A stretch of DNA of 64,000 nt, from positions 160,527 to 224,526 of the forward strand of contig CAZCAC010000001.1 in NCBI GenBank assembly GCA_964496575.1. Direction: 5' to 3'. The notes beneath the pieces are model-generated. The model saw only the letters and a list, made by a program, of their open reading frames with translations. It was not told the DNA's origin and searched no databases. Positions 1 through 8,801 of this stretch are shown one piece after another. Numbering within the stretch: the stretch's first letter is position 1; each line of letters begins with the position of its first letter. The stretch is from CAZCAC01 sp964496575. Lineage in GTDB: Bacteria > Planctomycetota > UBA1135 > GCA-002686595. The translations under genes and the position numbers were made by a program.

Positions 1-2275
1 CTTCTTCACGTCCATCCCGCCCTTCGCTCGCTCGGATCGATCGGCTCCTTTCTTCTTCGCTCCCGCTTCCGAAGAACCGGTCCCGCTCGCTTTCTCCTGG
101 TCGGGAGCGCGCTCGGCCTTCTTCTCGCCGCGGACCTTCTTCACGTCCATCCCGCCCTTCGNNNNNNNNNNNNNNNNNNNNNNNNNNNNNNNNNNNNNNN
201 NNNNNNNNNNNNNNNNNNNNNNNNNNNNNNNNNNNNNNNNNNNNNNNNNNNNNNNNNNNNNCTCGCTCGGGTCGATCGGCAGGCGCCGGCTCCCCGGTGC
301 CGGAATCCTCGCCTCCGGTGCCTCGAGCACGCTGGATCAGCTCGACCCGCTTCCGCTCGTACTGCTCCCGCGTCCACTTCCCCGAACGGGAGCGGCTCTC
401 CATCGCCTCCAGTGCTCGGGCCAGCGCTCGAGCCGCGTCCGTTCGTGCCGCCTCGTCATTCGCCGCGACCCCGAGGTCGACCCCGCGGGCGCGCAGGATC
501 AGCTCGACCCGCTTCGCCTCGTACTGCTCCCGGGTCCAGCCCCCCGAGCGGGCGCGGCCCTCCATCGCGTCGAGTGCGCGCACCAGGGCCAGGGCGGCCT
601 CACTCCGCGGGTCGGCGGGGGGCGGCGGCTCGGCGCTCTTCGCCTCCTGGGTGGCGCGGGCGCGGAGGATCAGGTCGACCCGCTCCCGCTCGTACTGCTC
701 GCGAGTCCAGCGGCCCGAGCGGGCGCGGGCGTCGAGGGCGTCGAGGGCCCGCCCCAGCGCCGCGGCCGCCCGGCTCCGGGCCCCGGCTGCATCGGCGCTG
801 CCTGCCTCCACGCCGAGCTTCACGCCGCGGGCGCGAACGATCAGGTCGATCCGCTCCCGCTGGTACATCTCATCGCTCCAGCCGCCCGTCTGGGCGCGAC
901 TGGCCAGCGCGTCCAGGGCCCGGCACAGGGCCACGGCGGCCTGATTCCGGTCGGTGGGTTCGGCGGGCCTCGCAGGGGCCTTCTCTCCGCCATCCGGGCC
1001 CTTCGCGGGGGTCTGCGAGGCGCGGGCGCGCAGGATCAGGTCGATCCGCTCCCGCTCGAACTGCTCACGGGACCAGTCGCTCGAGCGGGCTCGAGCCTCC
1101 ATCGCCTCGAGGGAGCGGATCAGGGCCCGAGCCGCCCGGGAGCGCGCCTCCGCGCCCTTCGGGTCGCCCTCCTTCGCCGCCGGGATCGCCCGGGCCCGGA
1201 GGATCAGGTCGAGGCGCTCCTGCTCGTACTGTTCCCGACTCCAGTTCCCGGTGCGGGCCCGGCTCTCCAGGGCGTCGAGGGCCCGGGCCAGGGCGCGGGC
1301 GAGCTCGGTGGGCTCCTCGGGGCTCGCAGGGGGCTGCTTCCCTCCGGATTCGGGGGGGGCTTCATCCGCCGTGGCCCGGGCGCGCAGGATCAGCTCCTGG
1401 CGTCGCGTCTCGTACTGCTCCCGGTTCCAGCCGCCCGATCGAGCGCGGCTCTCCATCGCGTCCAGGGCTCGCGCCAGGGCCAGAGCGGCGGCGTTCGCCT
1501 CGTCCGCGCTCGCTCCGGGCCGCTTCATCGCCCGGGCGCGGAGGATCAGGTCGAAGCGCGCACGCTCGAACTGCTCCCGGGTCCACTGGCCGGTCCGGGC
1601 CCGGTTCTCCAGGGCGTCCAGCGCCCGCACCAGGCTCAGCGCGGCCGCCGCGCGTCGCTCCGAGTCGGTCGCGGGGGTCCCCTTCTCGTCCCCGGCCCCC
1701 CGCAGGGACGCCTGAGCCCGAGCCACTCGGGCCCGGGTGGCGGCCTGGACGTCGCCTTTCCCCGACACCTCGGGGACCTTCTCGGCCGGCTTCGACTTCC
1801 GGGCCTCCTTCTGCCGCGCCTCGAGCGCGGCCCGAGCCCGCCGGTACTTCTCCTCGGAGGTCTCGCCGGTACGGTTCCCGCGGAGCTCCTCGAGCTCCTT
1901 CTCGCGCGCCCGGCGCTTCTCCTCCTGGGTCTCGCGCGTCTTGCGCAGGGCGGCGATGCGCTTCGCCTCGGTGTCCAGCTCGGTCCCCGGCCGCTGGCCC
2001 GCGTTGATCATCAGCTGGCGGTAGTAGAGCAGGAACTCGTCCCGCGAGAGCGCCTTGTCCCGGTCGTGATCCCAGGTCCGGAGGACGGATCCGGGGATGC
2101 CGGTCCGCGTGATCTCGCCCGCGTCGAGGTTCCCGTCGCGGTTCCGGTCGGCGGCGGCGAAGGTCCGCTCGGCCCGACGCAGGGGGGTGTCCTGGGTCTG
2201 GCGCTCCTGGGCCAGGGCTCCGGAGCAGAGGAACAGGCCGAGGGAGAGGATCGTGAGGGCTCGCAGCTGTCGCAT
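1..2275 (-). CDS. Secreted EF-hand protein with tandem coiled repeats (3' end outside window, gap inside)
   Basis: The gene starts at ATG 2275, with GGAGG ten bases upstream, and stays open leftward to the window edge, interrupted by a run of Ns at 162-261. Residues 1-22 form a signal peptide (hydrophobic LTILSLGLFLCSGALA, cleavage near AQE). Two EF-hand loops follow: D43-R-N-R-D-G-N-L-D-A-G-E54 and D69-H-D-R-D-K-A-L-S-R-D-E80. A charged coiled-coil-like stretch comes next (about 100-200), then eight degenerate 52-65-residue repeats with the core RALDALE.RAR.G.W.REQ(Y/F)E..R..LILRARA. Left of the gap the reading becomes a Lys/Glu-rich 45-residue repeat containing KGGMDVKK twice. The frame changes by one across the Ns, which fits an unknown gap length. 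Calcium-binding secreted or envelope protein is inferred from the EF-hands. I do not recognise a family for the repeats. Confidence 0.75.
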   Translation of the reverse strand, partial: MRQLRALTILSLGLFLCSGALAQERQTQDTPLRRAERTFAAADRNRDGNLDAGEITRTGIPGSVLRTWDHDRDKALSRDEFLLYYRQLMINAGQRPGTELDTEAKRIAALRKTRETQEEKRRAREKELEELRGNRTGETSEEKYRRARAALEARQKEARKSKPAEKVPEVSGKGDVQAATRARVARAQASLRGAGDEKGTPATDSERRAAAALSLVRALDALENRARTGQWTREQFERARFDLILRARAMKRPGASADEANAAALALARALDAMESRARSGGWNREQYETRRQELILRARATADEAPPESGGKQPPASPEEPTELARALARALDALESRARTGNWSREQYEQERLDLILRARAIPAAKEGDPKGAEARSRAARALIRSLEAMEARARSSDWSREQFERERIDLILRARASQTPAKGPDGGEKAPARPAEPTDRNQAAVALCRALDALASRAQTGGWSDEMYQRERIDLIVRARGVKLGVEAGSADAAGARSRAAAALGRALDALDARARSGRWTREQYERERVDLILRARATQEAKSAEPPPPADPRSEAALALVRALDAMEGRARSGGWTREQYEAKRVELILRARGVDLGVAANDEAARTDAARALARALEAMESRSRSGKWTREQYERKRVELIQRARGTGGEDSGTGEPAPADRPERXXXXXXXXXXXXXXXXXXXXXXXXXXXXXXXXXXEGRDGREEGPRREEGRARSRPGESERDRFFGSGSEEERSRSIRASEGRDGREE
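162..261. other. Assembly gap (100 N) inside tandem repeat
   Basis: Exactly 100 N characters, a conventional placeholder rather than a measured length. The sequence on both sides carries the same repeat unit (ctcgctcgg.tcgatcggc at 27-45 and again at 262-280), so the gap is most likely a collapsed tandem repeat within the EF-hand gene. Confidence 0.95.
300..1640 (-). repeat. Eight-copy tandem coding repeat (52-65 codons)
   Basis: The core GATCAG recurs in frame near 334, 496, 667, 838, 1033, 1201, 1387 and 1543 (spacings 162, 171, 171, 195, 168, 186 and 156 bases, all multiples of three). Each copy encodes an amphipathic segment ending in LILRARA. The copies have diverged in sequence, but every length change keeps frame, so the array is under coding constraint. 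Variable spacers between copies are rich in Ala, Gly and Glu. Confidence 0.85.
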
Positions 2276-2441
2276 GATTACGGACCTCCAGGGGGGCGAT
2301 CGGGGATGGGTTTCGAATACCTCGGGACGAGGTGATCACCCTAGGGGACGATCGAGCCCGCGAACACGCCCACCACGGTGAAAGATCCGTGCCCGCCCGC
2401 ACCGGTGAGGGTGCCCGGGAAAGGCAAAAGCCCCGTGCCGA

Positions 2442-2470
2442 TTGAAGCGGGCCCGGGAGACGAGTACAAA
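2442..2470 (+). promoter_or_regulatory. Candidate sigma70 promoter of the split transketolase operon
   Basis: TTGAAG at 2442-2447 and TACAAA at 2465-2470 are separated by exactly 17 bases, in a locally less GC-rich stretch. Transcription would begin near 2477, downstream of the GTG at 2378 and upstream of the TTG at 2513. This supports the later start for the first gene. Confidence 0.45.
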
Positions 2471-2512
2471 ACCACCCCCTGCAGATATCCCAGATTCGAG
2501 AGCGAGCTTCCC

Positions 2513-3466
2513 TTGAAATCACCCCCCCTCCAGCAAGTGGCGACCCGCGACGCGTACGGCGAGGCGCTGGTCGAGCTGGGCCGCACCCACTCCGAGGTCG
2601 TCGTGCTCGACGCCGACCTCTCCGGGTCGACCCGCACCAAGAAGTTCGCCCAGGCCTTCCCCGAGCGCTTCTTCAACATGGGCGTCGCCGAGGCGAACAT
2701 GATGGGCACCGCGGCCGGCCTGGCGGCGATGGGCAAGGTCGTCTTCGCCAGCTCCTTCGCGATGTTCGCGGCGGGCAAGCCGTGGGAGCAGATCCGGCAG
2801 TCGATCTGCGTCCCGAAGCTCTCCGTGAAGATCTGCGCGACCCACGCCGGCCTGACCGTCGGCGAGGACGGCAAATCACACCAGATGCTCGAGGATCTCG
2901 CCTTGATGCGGGTCCTGCCGAACATGACGGTGATCGTGCCGGCGGACGCCACCGAGGCGAGGCTCGCCGTGCAGGCCGCCGCCGAGCACGATGGGCCGGT
3001 CTACGTGCGACTCTCGCGAGCCAAGACCCCGGTGGTCTTCGACGAGGGATACCGCTTCGAGATCGGCAAGGGCGCGCAGCTCCGCGACGGCAAGGACCTG
3101 GCGATCATCGCCTGCGGTGTGGAGCTGGCCGCCGCCACCGAGGCGGCGGGGACCCTCGCCGCCGAGGGGATCGAGGCGCGAGTGATCAACATGCCCACCG
3201 TCGATCCGATCGACGAGGAGCTGGTGACGGCCGCCGCCCGGGACTGCGGAGCGGTCCTGACCGCGGAGGAGCACCAGGTGGTCGGCGGGCTCGGCGCGGC
3301 GGTCTGCGCCTGCCTGGCGCGCACGGTGCCGGTCCCCGTCGAGGTGGTCGGTGTCGCGGGCACGTTTGGCGAGAGCGGCACGCCGGCGGAGCTCCTGGCC
3401 AAGTACGGGCTGGACGCTGCCGGGATCGTCGATCGAGCCCGTGAGCTCTTGAAGAGGAAGGTCTGA
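2513..3466 (+). CDS. Transketolase, C-terminal subunit
   Basis: This is the C-terminal half of a two-subunit transketolase: the pyrimidine-binding and C-terminal domains, which together with the N-half transfer two-carbon ketol units in the non-oxidative pentose phosphate pathway. The family region begins at VATRDAYGEALVELG and includes the glutamate that activates thiamine diphosphate (MGVAEANMMG), CATHAGLTVGEDGKSHQ, and a C-terminal domain ending at LLKRKV. TTG 2513 is preferred (317 aa, the usual length of this subunit, with GAGAGCGAG upstream). An in-frame GTG at 2378 would add 45 low-complexity residues and lies upstream of the likely promoter. The N-terminal subunit follows after 3 bases. 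The order C-half then N-half is the reverse of a split fused gene. Confidence 0.93.
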   Translation: MKSPPLQQVATRDAYGEALVELGRTHSEVVVLDADLSGSTRTKKFAQAFPERFFNMGVAEANMMGTAAGLAAMGKVVFASSFAMFAAGKPWEQIRQSICVPKLSVKICATHAGLTVGEDGKSHQMLEDLALMRVLPNMTVIVPADATEARLAVQAAAEHDGPVYVRLSRAKTPVVFDEGYRFEIGKGAQLRDGKDLAIIACGVELAAATEAAGTLAAEGIEARVINMPTVDPIDEELVTAAARDCGAVLTAEEHQVVGGLGAAVCACLARTVPVPVEVVGVAGTFGESGTPAELLAKYGLDAAGIVDRARELLKRKV

Positions 3467-3469
3467 ATC

Positions 3470-4300
3470 GTGGCGCTCACCCCCGAACGAATTGCGGAGA
3501 TCGAGGCGATCGCCCGTCAGATGCGGGTCGACATCGTCGAGATGGTCAATGCGGCGGCTTGCGGTCACCCGGGTGGCCCGCTCGGCATGGCGGACTTCAT
3601 GGCCACGCTCTGGCTCGAGCATGTCGACATCACCCCGGAGAACCTGCACGATCCCGCCCGTGACCGGTTCGTGCTCAGCAACGGGCACACCTGCGCGGGC
3701 CTCTACTCGGTTCTCTCGCACCGGGGGATCATCCCCCGCGAGATGCTGAAGACCTTCCGAAAGCTCGGCTCCCCGCTACAGGGACACCCCCACCGCACCC
3801 CCGACCTGGGGATCGACATGTGCTCGGGGAGCCTCGGCACCGGTCTGTCGGCTGCGCAGGGGATGGCCCTGGCAGCGAAGCTCAACGGCTGGAACAACCG
3901 GGTCTGGGCCACCACTTCCGACGGCGAGTGCCAGGAGGGGCAGGTCTGGGAGATGGCCACCAGCGCGGTGCACTACTCGCTCGATCGTCTGACCGTCCTG
4001 GTCGACTTCAACAACATTCAGATCGACGGCGAGATGCGCAAGGTGATGAACGTGCGTGACCTGCGGGCGAAGTTCGAGGCTTTCGGGTGGCAGGCCATCG
4101 AGGTCGACGGACACGACGTCGCCGCGATCGATGCCGCCCTCTGCGCCGCCGAGGAGGTCACCGACCGCCCCAGCGCACTGATCTGCCGCACCACCATCGG
4201 CCGGGGCGTCTCCTTCATGGAGGGACAGGCCTCGTGGCACGGCGTCGCCCCCGACGACGAGCAGACCAGGGCGGCCATCGCCGAGCTCACCGGGGCGTGA
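3470..4300 (+). CDS. Transketolase, N-terminal (thiamine diphosphate-binding) subunit
   Basis: 276 aa, GTG start with GAGGAAGG inside the end of the preceding gene. It carries the N-terminal transketolase domain: the CGHPGGPLGMADFMATLW motif, LSNGHTCAGLYSVL, HPHRTPDLGIDMCSGSLGTGLSAAQG (quoted in parts), and the thiamine diphosphate/Mg motif, which reads SDGECQEGQVWE and continues to VDFNNIQIDG. The canonical first Gly of GDG is Ser here, a conservative change. It must pair with the C-terminal subunit encoded immediately upstream to be active. No regulatory site is visible between the two, and the close spacing suggests coupled translation and equal stoichiometry. Confidence 0.93.
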   Translation: MALTPERIAEIEAIARQMRVDIVEMVNAAACGHPGGPLGMADFMATLWLEHVDITPENLHDPARDRFVLSNGHTCAGLYSVLSHRGIIPREMLKTFRKLGSPLQGHPHRTPDLGIDMCSGSLGTGLSAAQGMALAAKLNGWNNRVWATTSDGECQEGQVWEMATSAVHYSLDRLTVLVDFNNIQIDGEMRKVMNVRDLRAKFEAFGWQAIEVDGHDVAAIDAALCAAEEVTDRPSALICRTTIGRGVSFMEGQASWHGVAPDDEQTRAAIAELTGA

Positions 4301-4379
4301 ACATCCCCTCGAGTCGCTGAAACCGCCGTCCCGCCGGCGCGTTGGTTAGGATGGAGGCGGCCCCGCCGCCCCCGCCCCC

Positions 4380-5816
4380 ATGAACGACCACGAACACGAG
4401 CCCCCCGACGGCGCCCCCCGTCATCCGGACAGGGTCTCTCATCCCCCCCACGCGTACGGACCGGTCCACCGCTCGGGGGCCCGCCGTTATCGCCGGGACA
4501 CGAGCAGCGCCTGGATGGGCAACGTGATCTTCTTCGCCGGCTCGGTGTTCGGCATGGGGCTGATACTCTTGATCCTCTACCTCTGGCCGCCGCCGGAGGA
4601 TCCCGACGTCGCTCACTACCGGGAGGTGCGGGACTTCGTCCAGGGGAACTTCGTCGAGGACGTCGACCGCGGCACGCTGCTGCAGAGCGCGCTCCGGGGC
4701 ATGCTGGACGAGCTCGACGACTACTCCTCGTACTTCGTCGAGGGGGAGACGGTCCAGGTCCAGAGGGAGACCAGCGGTCACTTCGTCGGGATCGGAGTCG
4801 TCTTCCGGAACGGCGAGGAGCCCGGCGACCACGGCCGAGTGCTCTTTCCCATCTCCGATTCGCCGGCGGCCGAGGCGGGGATACGGGTCGGGGATCAGAT
4901 CATCTCCATCGACGGACAGAGCATCGAGGGTCTGTCGGACGAGAAGTTCGAGGAGCTTCTGCAGGGGGAAGTGGGAAGCGTCGCGCGTCTCCAGGTCCGC
5001 GGTCGTGACGGGGACCTGCGCGACCACGAGGTCACCCGGCGGGACATGGTCGACCCCTCGGTGCGCCGCATCGAGATCATCGACCAGGCCCGCAAGATCG
5101 GGTACCTCGCGATCCACTCCTTCAGCAACGAAACCGCCTGGGAGTTCGACCAGGCCTTCGAGGCGTTGCAGGCCAGGGGAATGCGCGGACTGGTGATCGA
5201 TCTCCGCGGCAATCAAGGTGGAGTACTATCAGCAGCAGTCGCGATTGCCCGGCGCTTCGTCGCGCAAGGCATGATCACCTCGACCGAGGGCCGCGGCTCG
5301 CCCGTCTCCGAAGAGGCCGATCCGGAGGATGCCCACTACATCGGGTTCCCGCTGGTGCTGCTGGTCGATCACTGGTCGGCGAGCTCCAGCGAGGTCCTGG
5401 CCGGCGCCCTGCAGGATCACCGCGCGGCGGTTCTGATCGGAATGCCGACCTGGGGCAAGGGCATGGTCCAGACGATCAGCCGCTACCCCGCGCACGACGC
5501 GATCGCGAAGGTCACCAGCTCCTACTTCTACACCCCCGCGCACCGCAACCTGGAACGCTTCGTCGGGGGGAAGAGCGACCACGGCCTGGAGCCGGACATC
5601 GAGATCGAGCTCGAGGACGACGAAGTCCGGGCGATCTACCGGTACGTCAAGGCGATCCCGCCCCCCGTCGAAGCACTCGGGGCCCTGCGCGCGTGGGAGG
5701 AGGCGGAAGGTATCGAGCTGATCACCGACCGCCCTCCCGACCCTCACCTCGACGCGGCGATCGCGCTCTTCTCCGGGCGCAACCCCCTCGTCGAAGAGGA
5801 GCAGGAACCGGAGTGA
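4380..5816 (+). CDS. Membrane-anchored S41 C-terminal-processing protease (CtpA/Prc-like)
   Basis: 478 aa. A 40-residue basic, His-rich cytoplasmic tail precedes one transmembrane segment (about 45-69), so the protease domain lies in the periplasm. A PDZ domain covers about 125-215 (GIGVVFRN, SPAAEAGIRVGDQIISIDG). The S41 tail-specific protease core spans about 235-400 and holds LVIDLRGNQGG (272-281), the nucleophile region WSASSSEVLAGAL (Ser near 335) and the general-base lysine in TWGKGMVQ (Lys360). Such enzymes trim the C-termini of periplasmic proteins. The tsaD gene begins inside its stop codon, so the two are cotranscribed, probably without functional relation. Closest family assignment is CtpA; the substrate is unknown. 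Confidence 0.9.
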   Translation: MNDHEHEPPDGAPRHPDRVSHPPHAYGPVHRSGARRYRRDTSSAWMGNVIFFAGSVFGMGLILLILYLWPPPEDPDVAHYREVRDFVQGNFVEDVDRGTLLQSALRGMLDELDDYSSYFVEGETVQVQRETSGHFVGIGVVFRNGEEPGDHGRVLFPISDSPAAEAGIRVGDQIISIDGQSIEGLSDEKFEELLQGEVGSVARLQVRGRDGDLRDHEVTRRDMVDPSVRRIEIIDQARKIGYLAIHSFSNETAWEFDQAFEALQARGMRGLVIDLRGNQGGVLSAAVAIARRFVAQGMITSTEGRGSPVSEEADPEDAHYIGFPLVLLVDHWSASSSEVLAGALQDHRAAVLIGMPTWGKGMVQTISRYPAHDAIAKVTSSYFYTPAHRNLERFVGGKSDHGLEPDIEIELEDDEVRAIYRYVKAIPPPVEALGALRAWEEAEGIELITDRPPDPHLDAAIALFSGRNPLVEEEQEPE

Positions 5817-6829
5817 GTGCCCTGATCCTGGGCATCGAGTCGTCCTGTGACGAGACGGCGGCGGCCCTGGTTCGAGACGGCCGGGAGGTCGTGTCCTCGG
5901 TGGTTCACAGCCAGATCGAGGAGCACGCCGTCTACGGCGGCGTGGTGCCGGAGATCGCCGGCCGCTCCCACCTGCGCAAGATCCTGCCGGTGGTCGACTG
6001 CGCGCTGGAAGAGGCCCGGCTCACCCTCGACGACGTCGACGCGATCGCCGTCACCCACCGACCGGGGCTGATCGGCTCGCTCCTGGTCGGAGTCTCCATG
6101 GCCAAGGGGCTCGCGTTCACGCGAGGCCTCCCGCTGGTGCCGGTCGATCACATCGAAGGACACGTCTTCGCCGCCGCGATGGAATGCCCGGAGCCGCCCT
6201 TCCCCTGCGTAGCGCTGGTCGTCTCGGGAGGACACACCGCGCTCTACCGCGCCGATTCCCCGCTGGAGATCGAGCACCTCGCCGGGACGCTCGACGACGC
6301 CGCCGGCGAGGCCTTCGACAAGGTCGCCTGGCTCCTGGGGCTGGGCTATCCAGGGGGACCGGCGATCAGCGCGCTCGCCCGGGACGGTGATCCGCGCGCC
6401 GTCCGGTTTCCACGCTACCGCTCGAAGGACGGCCAGCTCGGCTTCTCCTTCAGCGGCCTCAAGACCGCGGTGCTCTACCACCTCCGCGGGGGCGACGCGC
6501 TGGCCCCGACTCCCCCACCGGAGCGAATCGAGGCTCGCGCGGACGTGGCCGCCTCGTTCGAGGCCGCCGTCGTCGACGCGCTGGTCGATCAGTCGCTGAG
6601 AGCCTGCCGCCAGGCTGACCTCACCCGGGTCCTGGTCGGCGGAGGGGTCGCGTGCAACGGACGCCTGCGGGAGGAGCTGAAGCGCCGGGCGGCGGAGGAG
6701 GGGATCGAGGCGACCTTCCCCAGCCCCCCCTTCTGCACCGACAACGCGGTGATGATCGCCGGGCTGGGGGCGAGGCTCCTCGAGGCGGGGCGCACGGCGG
6801 ACTGGACTCTGGACGCCCGGGCCCGGTAG
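5813..6829 (+). CDS. tsaD: tRNA N6-adenosine threonylcarbamoyltransferase TsaD
   Basis: 338 aa. It transfers the threonylcarbamoyl group from TC-AMP to A37 of ANN-decoding tRNAs, together with TsaB and TsaE (not in this window). The start is a GTG overlapping the previous stop (GTGA) with AGGAG upstream; this gives the canonical N-terminus ALILGIESSCDETAAALV. The metal-binding histidines are H113 and H117 in VDHIEGH. ATPase-fold motifs VSGGHT, AFDKVAWLLGLGYPGGP and GGGVACNGRLREEL are present, and the C-terminal D in FCTDNAVMIAGLG completes the metal site. Length and motifs are those of the bacterial enzyme, not the archaeal Kae1-kinase fusion. Confidence 0.97.
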   Translation: MSALILGIESSCDETAAALVRDGREVVSSVVHSQIEEHAVYGGVVPEIAGRSHLRKILPVVDCALEEARLTLDDVDAIAVTHRPGLIGSLLVGVSMAKGLAFTRGLPLVPVDHIEGHVFAAAMECPEPPFPCVALVVSGGHTALYRADSPLEIEHLAGTLDDAAGEAFDKVAWLLGLGYPGGPAISALARDGDPRAVRFPRYRSKDGQLGFSFSGLKTAVLYHLRGGDALAPTPPPERIEARADVAASFEAAVVDALVDQSLRACRQADLTRVLVGGGVACNGRLREELKRRAAEEGIEATFPSPPFCTDNAVMIAGLGARLLEAGRTADWTLDARAR

Positions 6830-6904
6830 AGGCGCGACCTTTTCGGTCCCGGAGGCACCCTCGCCGGCGGCAACGGGAGAGGAGTTCGCTAGAATCCGAG
6901 CGCC

Positions 6905-7672
6905 TTGAGCACCGACGAGCTGAAAGAACTCCTGGAAGCGCTCCGCGATCGACGGCTGACGATCGAGGAGGCGGTGCGTCGGCTCAGCGCCCCGCCGGTC
7001 CGGAACATCGGCCACAGCCGGATCGACACCCACCGCGAGCTGCGCTGCGGGCTCCCCGAGGTGGTCTACGGGGCGGGCAAGAGTCCCGTCGAGCTGGTCG
7101 AGATCGCCCGGACGATCCTCGGCGACCACACGCGGCTCCTGATCACCCGCTGCACCGCGGAGGGGGTCGCCGCCCTCTCGGAGGCCGTGCCCGCGGCGCG
7201 ACACCACGAGCGCAGCGCCGCCGTCACCGTCGGCCTCCCCGAGCGCGAGAGCGGTGAGGGGCTGGTCCTCGTGGTCAGCGCCGGTACCTCCGACGGCGGC
7301 GTGGCCGAGGAGGCCGCGATCACCGCGCGGATGCTCGGCAGCCGCGTGGAAGAGGTCAACGACGTCGGCGTGGCCGGTCTCCACCGGCTGCTGGAATCGG
7401 CGGAGCGCCTGCGCGCCGCGCGGGTCCTGGTGGTGGTCGCCGGAATGGAAGGCGCGCTGCCCAGCGTGGTCGGTGGGCTCGTCGACCAACCGGTGATCGC
7501 CGTACCGACCTCGGTGGGCTACGGAGCCTCGTTCGGCGGTCTCGCCGCGCTGCTGGCGATGCTCAACTCCTGCGCGGCGGGCATCTCGGTGGTCAACATC
7601 GACAACGGGTTCGGCGCCGGCTATCAGGCCGCCCTGATCAACCGCGAGAAGAAGGTCCTCACGGATGAGTGA
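6905..7672 (+). CDS. larB: LarB, nickel-pincer cofactor biosynthesis carboxylase
   Basis: 255 aa. LarB carboxylates and hydrolyses nicotinate adenine dinucleotide to pyridinium-3,5-dicarboxylate mononucleotide, the first step of the nickel-pincer nucleotide made for LarA-type enzymes. The family signature is complete: GLPEVVYGAGKSP, VVSAGTSDGGVAEEAA, DVGVAGLHRLL, VVAGMEGALPSVVGGLV, AVPTSVGYGASFGGL, MLNSCAAGISVVNIDNGFG. The gene begins at TTG 6905; TAGAAT at 6890-6895 suggests a very short or absent leader. It overlaps carA by 8 bases. LarC and LarE are not seen here, but a LarA homologue lies at 38.1-39.4 kb. Confidence 0.92.
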   Translation: MSTDELKELLEALRDRRLTIEEAVRRLSAPPVRNIGHSRIDTHRELRCGLPEVVYGAGKSPVELVEIARTILGDHTRLLITRCTAEGVAALSEAVPAARHHERSAAVTVGLPERESGEGLVLVVSAGTSDGGVAEEAAITARMLGSRVEEVNDVGVAGLHRLLESAERLRAARVLVVVAGMEGALPSVVGGLVDQPVIAVPTSVGYGASFGGLAALLAMLNSCAAGISVVNIDNGFGAGYQAALINREKKVLTDE

Positions 7673-8801
7673 AACTCGGAGAGCGTGGATCGGGATCGAG
7701 AACGGGACCGTCGCCGAGGGACGCTCGGTCGGGGCGCCCGGCGAGGCCGGAGGCGACCTGGTCTTCAACACCGCGATGACCGGCTACCAGGAGATCCTCA
7801 CCGACCCGTCCTACGCCGGGCAGGTGGTGATGATGACCTACCCGCTGATCGGCAACTACGGCGTCGCCGAAGAGGACGCGGAGAGCGCGCGCCCCTGGGC
7901 GGAGGCGTTCGTGATGAAGGAGATGGCCTCGCTCCACAGCAATCACCGGGCTTCCGAGTCGCTGGGCGACTGGCTCCGGCGCCACGGGGTGGTGGCCATC
8001 GACGGCGTCGACACGCGACGGCTGACGCGAATGACGCGAACCGAGGGCTCGCTGCGCTGCGTGATCTCCACCGAGGACTCCGACCCCGCCTCGCTGGTGG
8101 CCAAGGCGCGGGCGGCGGAGTCGACCGACGGCCGCGATCTCGCCTCGGTGGTCACTTGCCCGGAGGCCTGGTCCTGGAGCGAGGGCTACGACGAGTCGTA
8201 CCCCAGTGAGCTCGCCGGAGGCGGGGACGCCCCGGTGCGCTGCACGGCGATCGACCTCGGCGCCAAGCGGAACATCCTGCGCAGCCTGGTCCACTGCGGG
8301 TTCGAGACCACGGTGGTGCCCGCCGCCACCTCCGCCGAGGAGATCCTCGCCGGCGAACCCGAGGCGATCTTCCTCTCCAACGGTCCGGGGGACCCCTCGG
8401 CGGTGACCGCCACCATCGACACGGTCGGCGACCTGGTGGGCGAGCTGCCGATCTTCGGCATCTGCCTGGGGCACCAGATCCTCTCCATCGTGCTCGGCGC
8501 GAAGACCGAGAAGATGCCCTTCGGGCACCACGGCGCGAACCACCCGGTCCGCGACATGCTCACCGGCAAGGTCGAGATCACCTCGCAGAACCACTCGTTC
8601 GCGGTGATCGGCGGCAGCCTGCCCGGCGACCTCGAGCTGACTCACATCAACCTCAACGACCAGACCGTGGAGGGGATGAGGCACAGGAAGCTCCCCATCT
8701 TCAGCGTGCAGTACCACCCCGAGGCGGCGCCCGGTCCCCTCGACAGCTCCCACCTCTTCCAGCGCTTCCGAGAGCTGATCGCGGCTCCCACGAGATCATG
8801 A
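7665..8801 (+). CDS. carA: Carbamoyl-phosphate synthase small subunit
   Basis: 378 aa. This glutaminase subunit supplies ammonia to CarB for carbamoyl phosphate, the precursor of arginine and pyrimidines. An N-terminal CPSase small-chain domain (about 5-140) precedes a class I glutamine amidotransferase domain with GICLGHQ (nucleophile C267), LSNGPGDPS and the catalytic pair H351/E353 in QYHPEAAPGP. ATG 7665 overlaps the end of larB (ATGAGTGA), so the two are coupled. The next gene begins in its stop codon. carB is not in the window, so the subunits are encoded apart, while pyrE lies in the opposite operon. Confidence 0.96.
   Translation: MSETRRAWIGIENGTVAEGRSVGAPGEAGGDLVFNTAMTGYQEILTDPSYAGQVVMMTYPLIGNYGVAEEDAESARPWAEAFVMKEMASLHSNHRASESLGDWLRRHGVVAIDGVDTRRLTRMTRTEGSLRCVISTEDSDPASLVAKARAAESTDGRDLASVVTCPEAWSWSEGYDESYPSELAGGGDAPVRCTAIDLGAKRNILRSLVHCGFETTVVPAATSAEEILAGEPEAIFLSNGPGDPSAVTATIDTVGDLVGELPIFGICLGHQILSIVLGAKTEKMPFGHHGANHPVRDMLTGKVEITSQNHSFAVIGGSLPGDLELTHINLNDQTVEGMRHRKLPIFSVQYHPEAAPGPLDSSHLFQRFRELIAAPTRS

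Noticed and set aside
300..1640. CRISPR-like array
   Set aside because: Units are 156-195 bases, divergent and coding; no short identical repeats or unique spacers, and no cas genes.
412..2007. Long plus-strand Pro/Arg/Ser-rich open frame
   Set aside because: It is the complementary-strand shadow of the EF-hand/repeat gene; it lacks an SD and has highly biased composition.
2378..2512. GTG start 45 codons upstream for the transketolase C-subunit
   Set aside because: Low-complexity, no SD, and upstream of the TTGAAG-N17-TACAAA promoter; TTG 2513 gives the family length.
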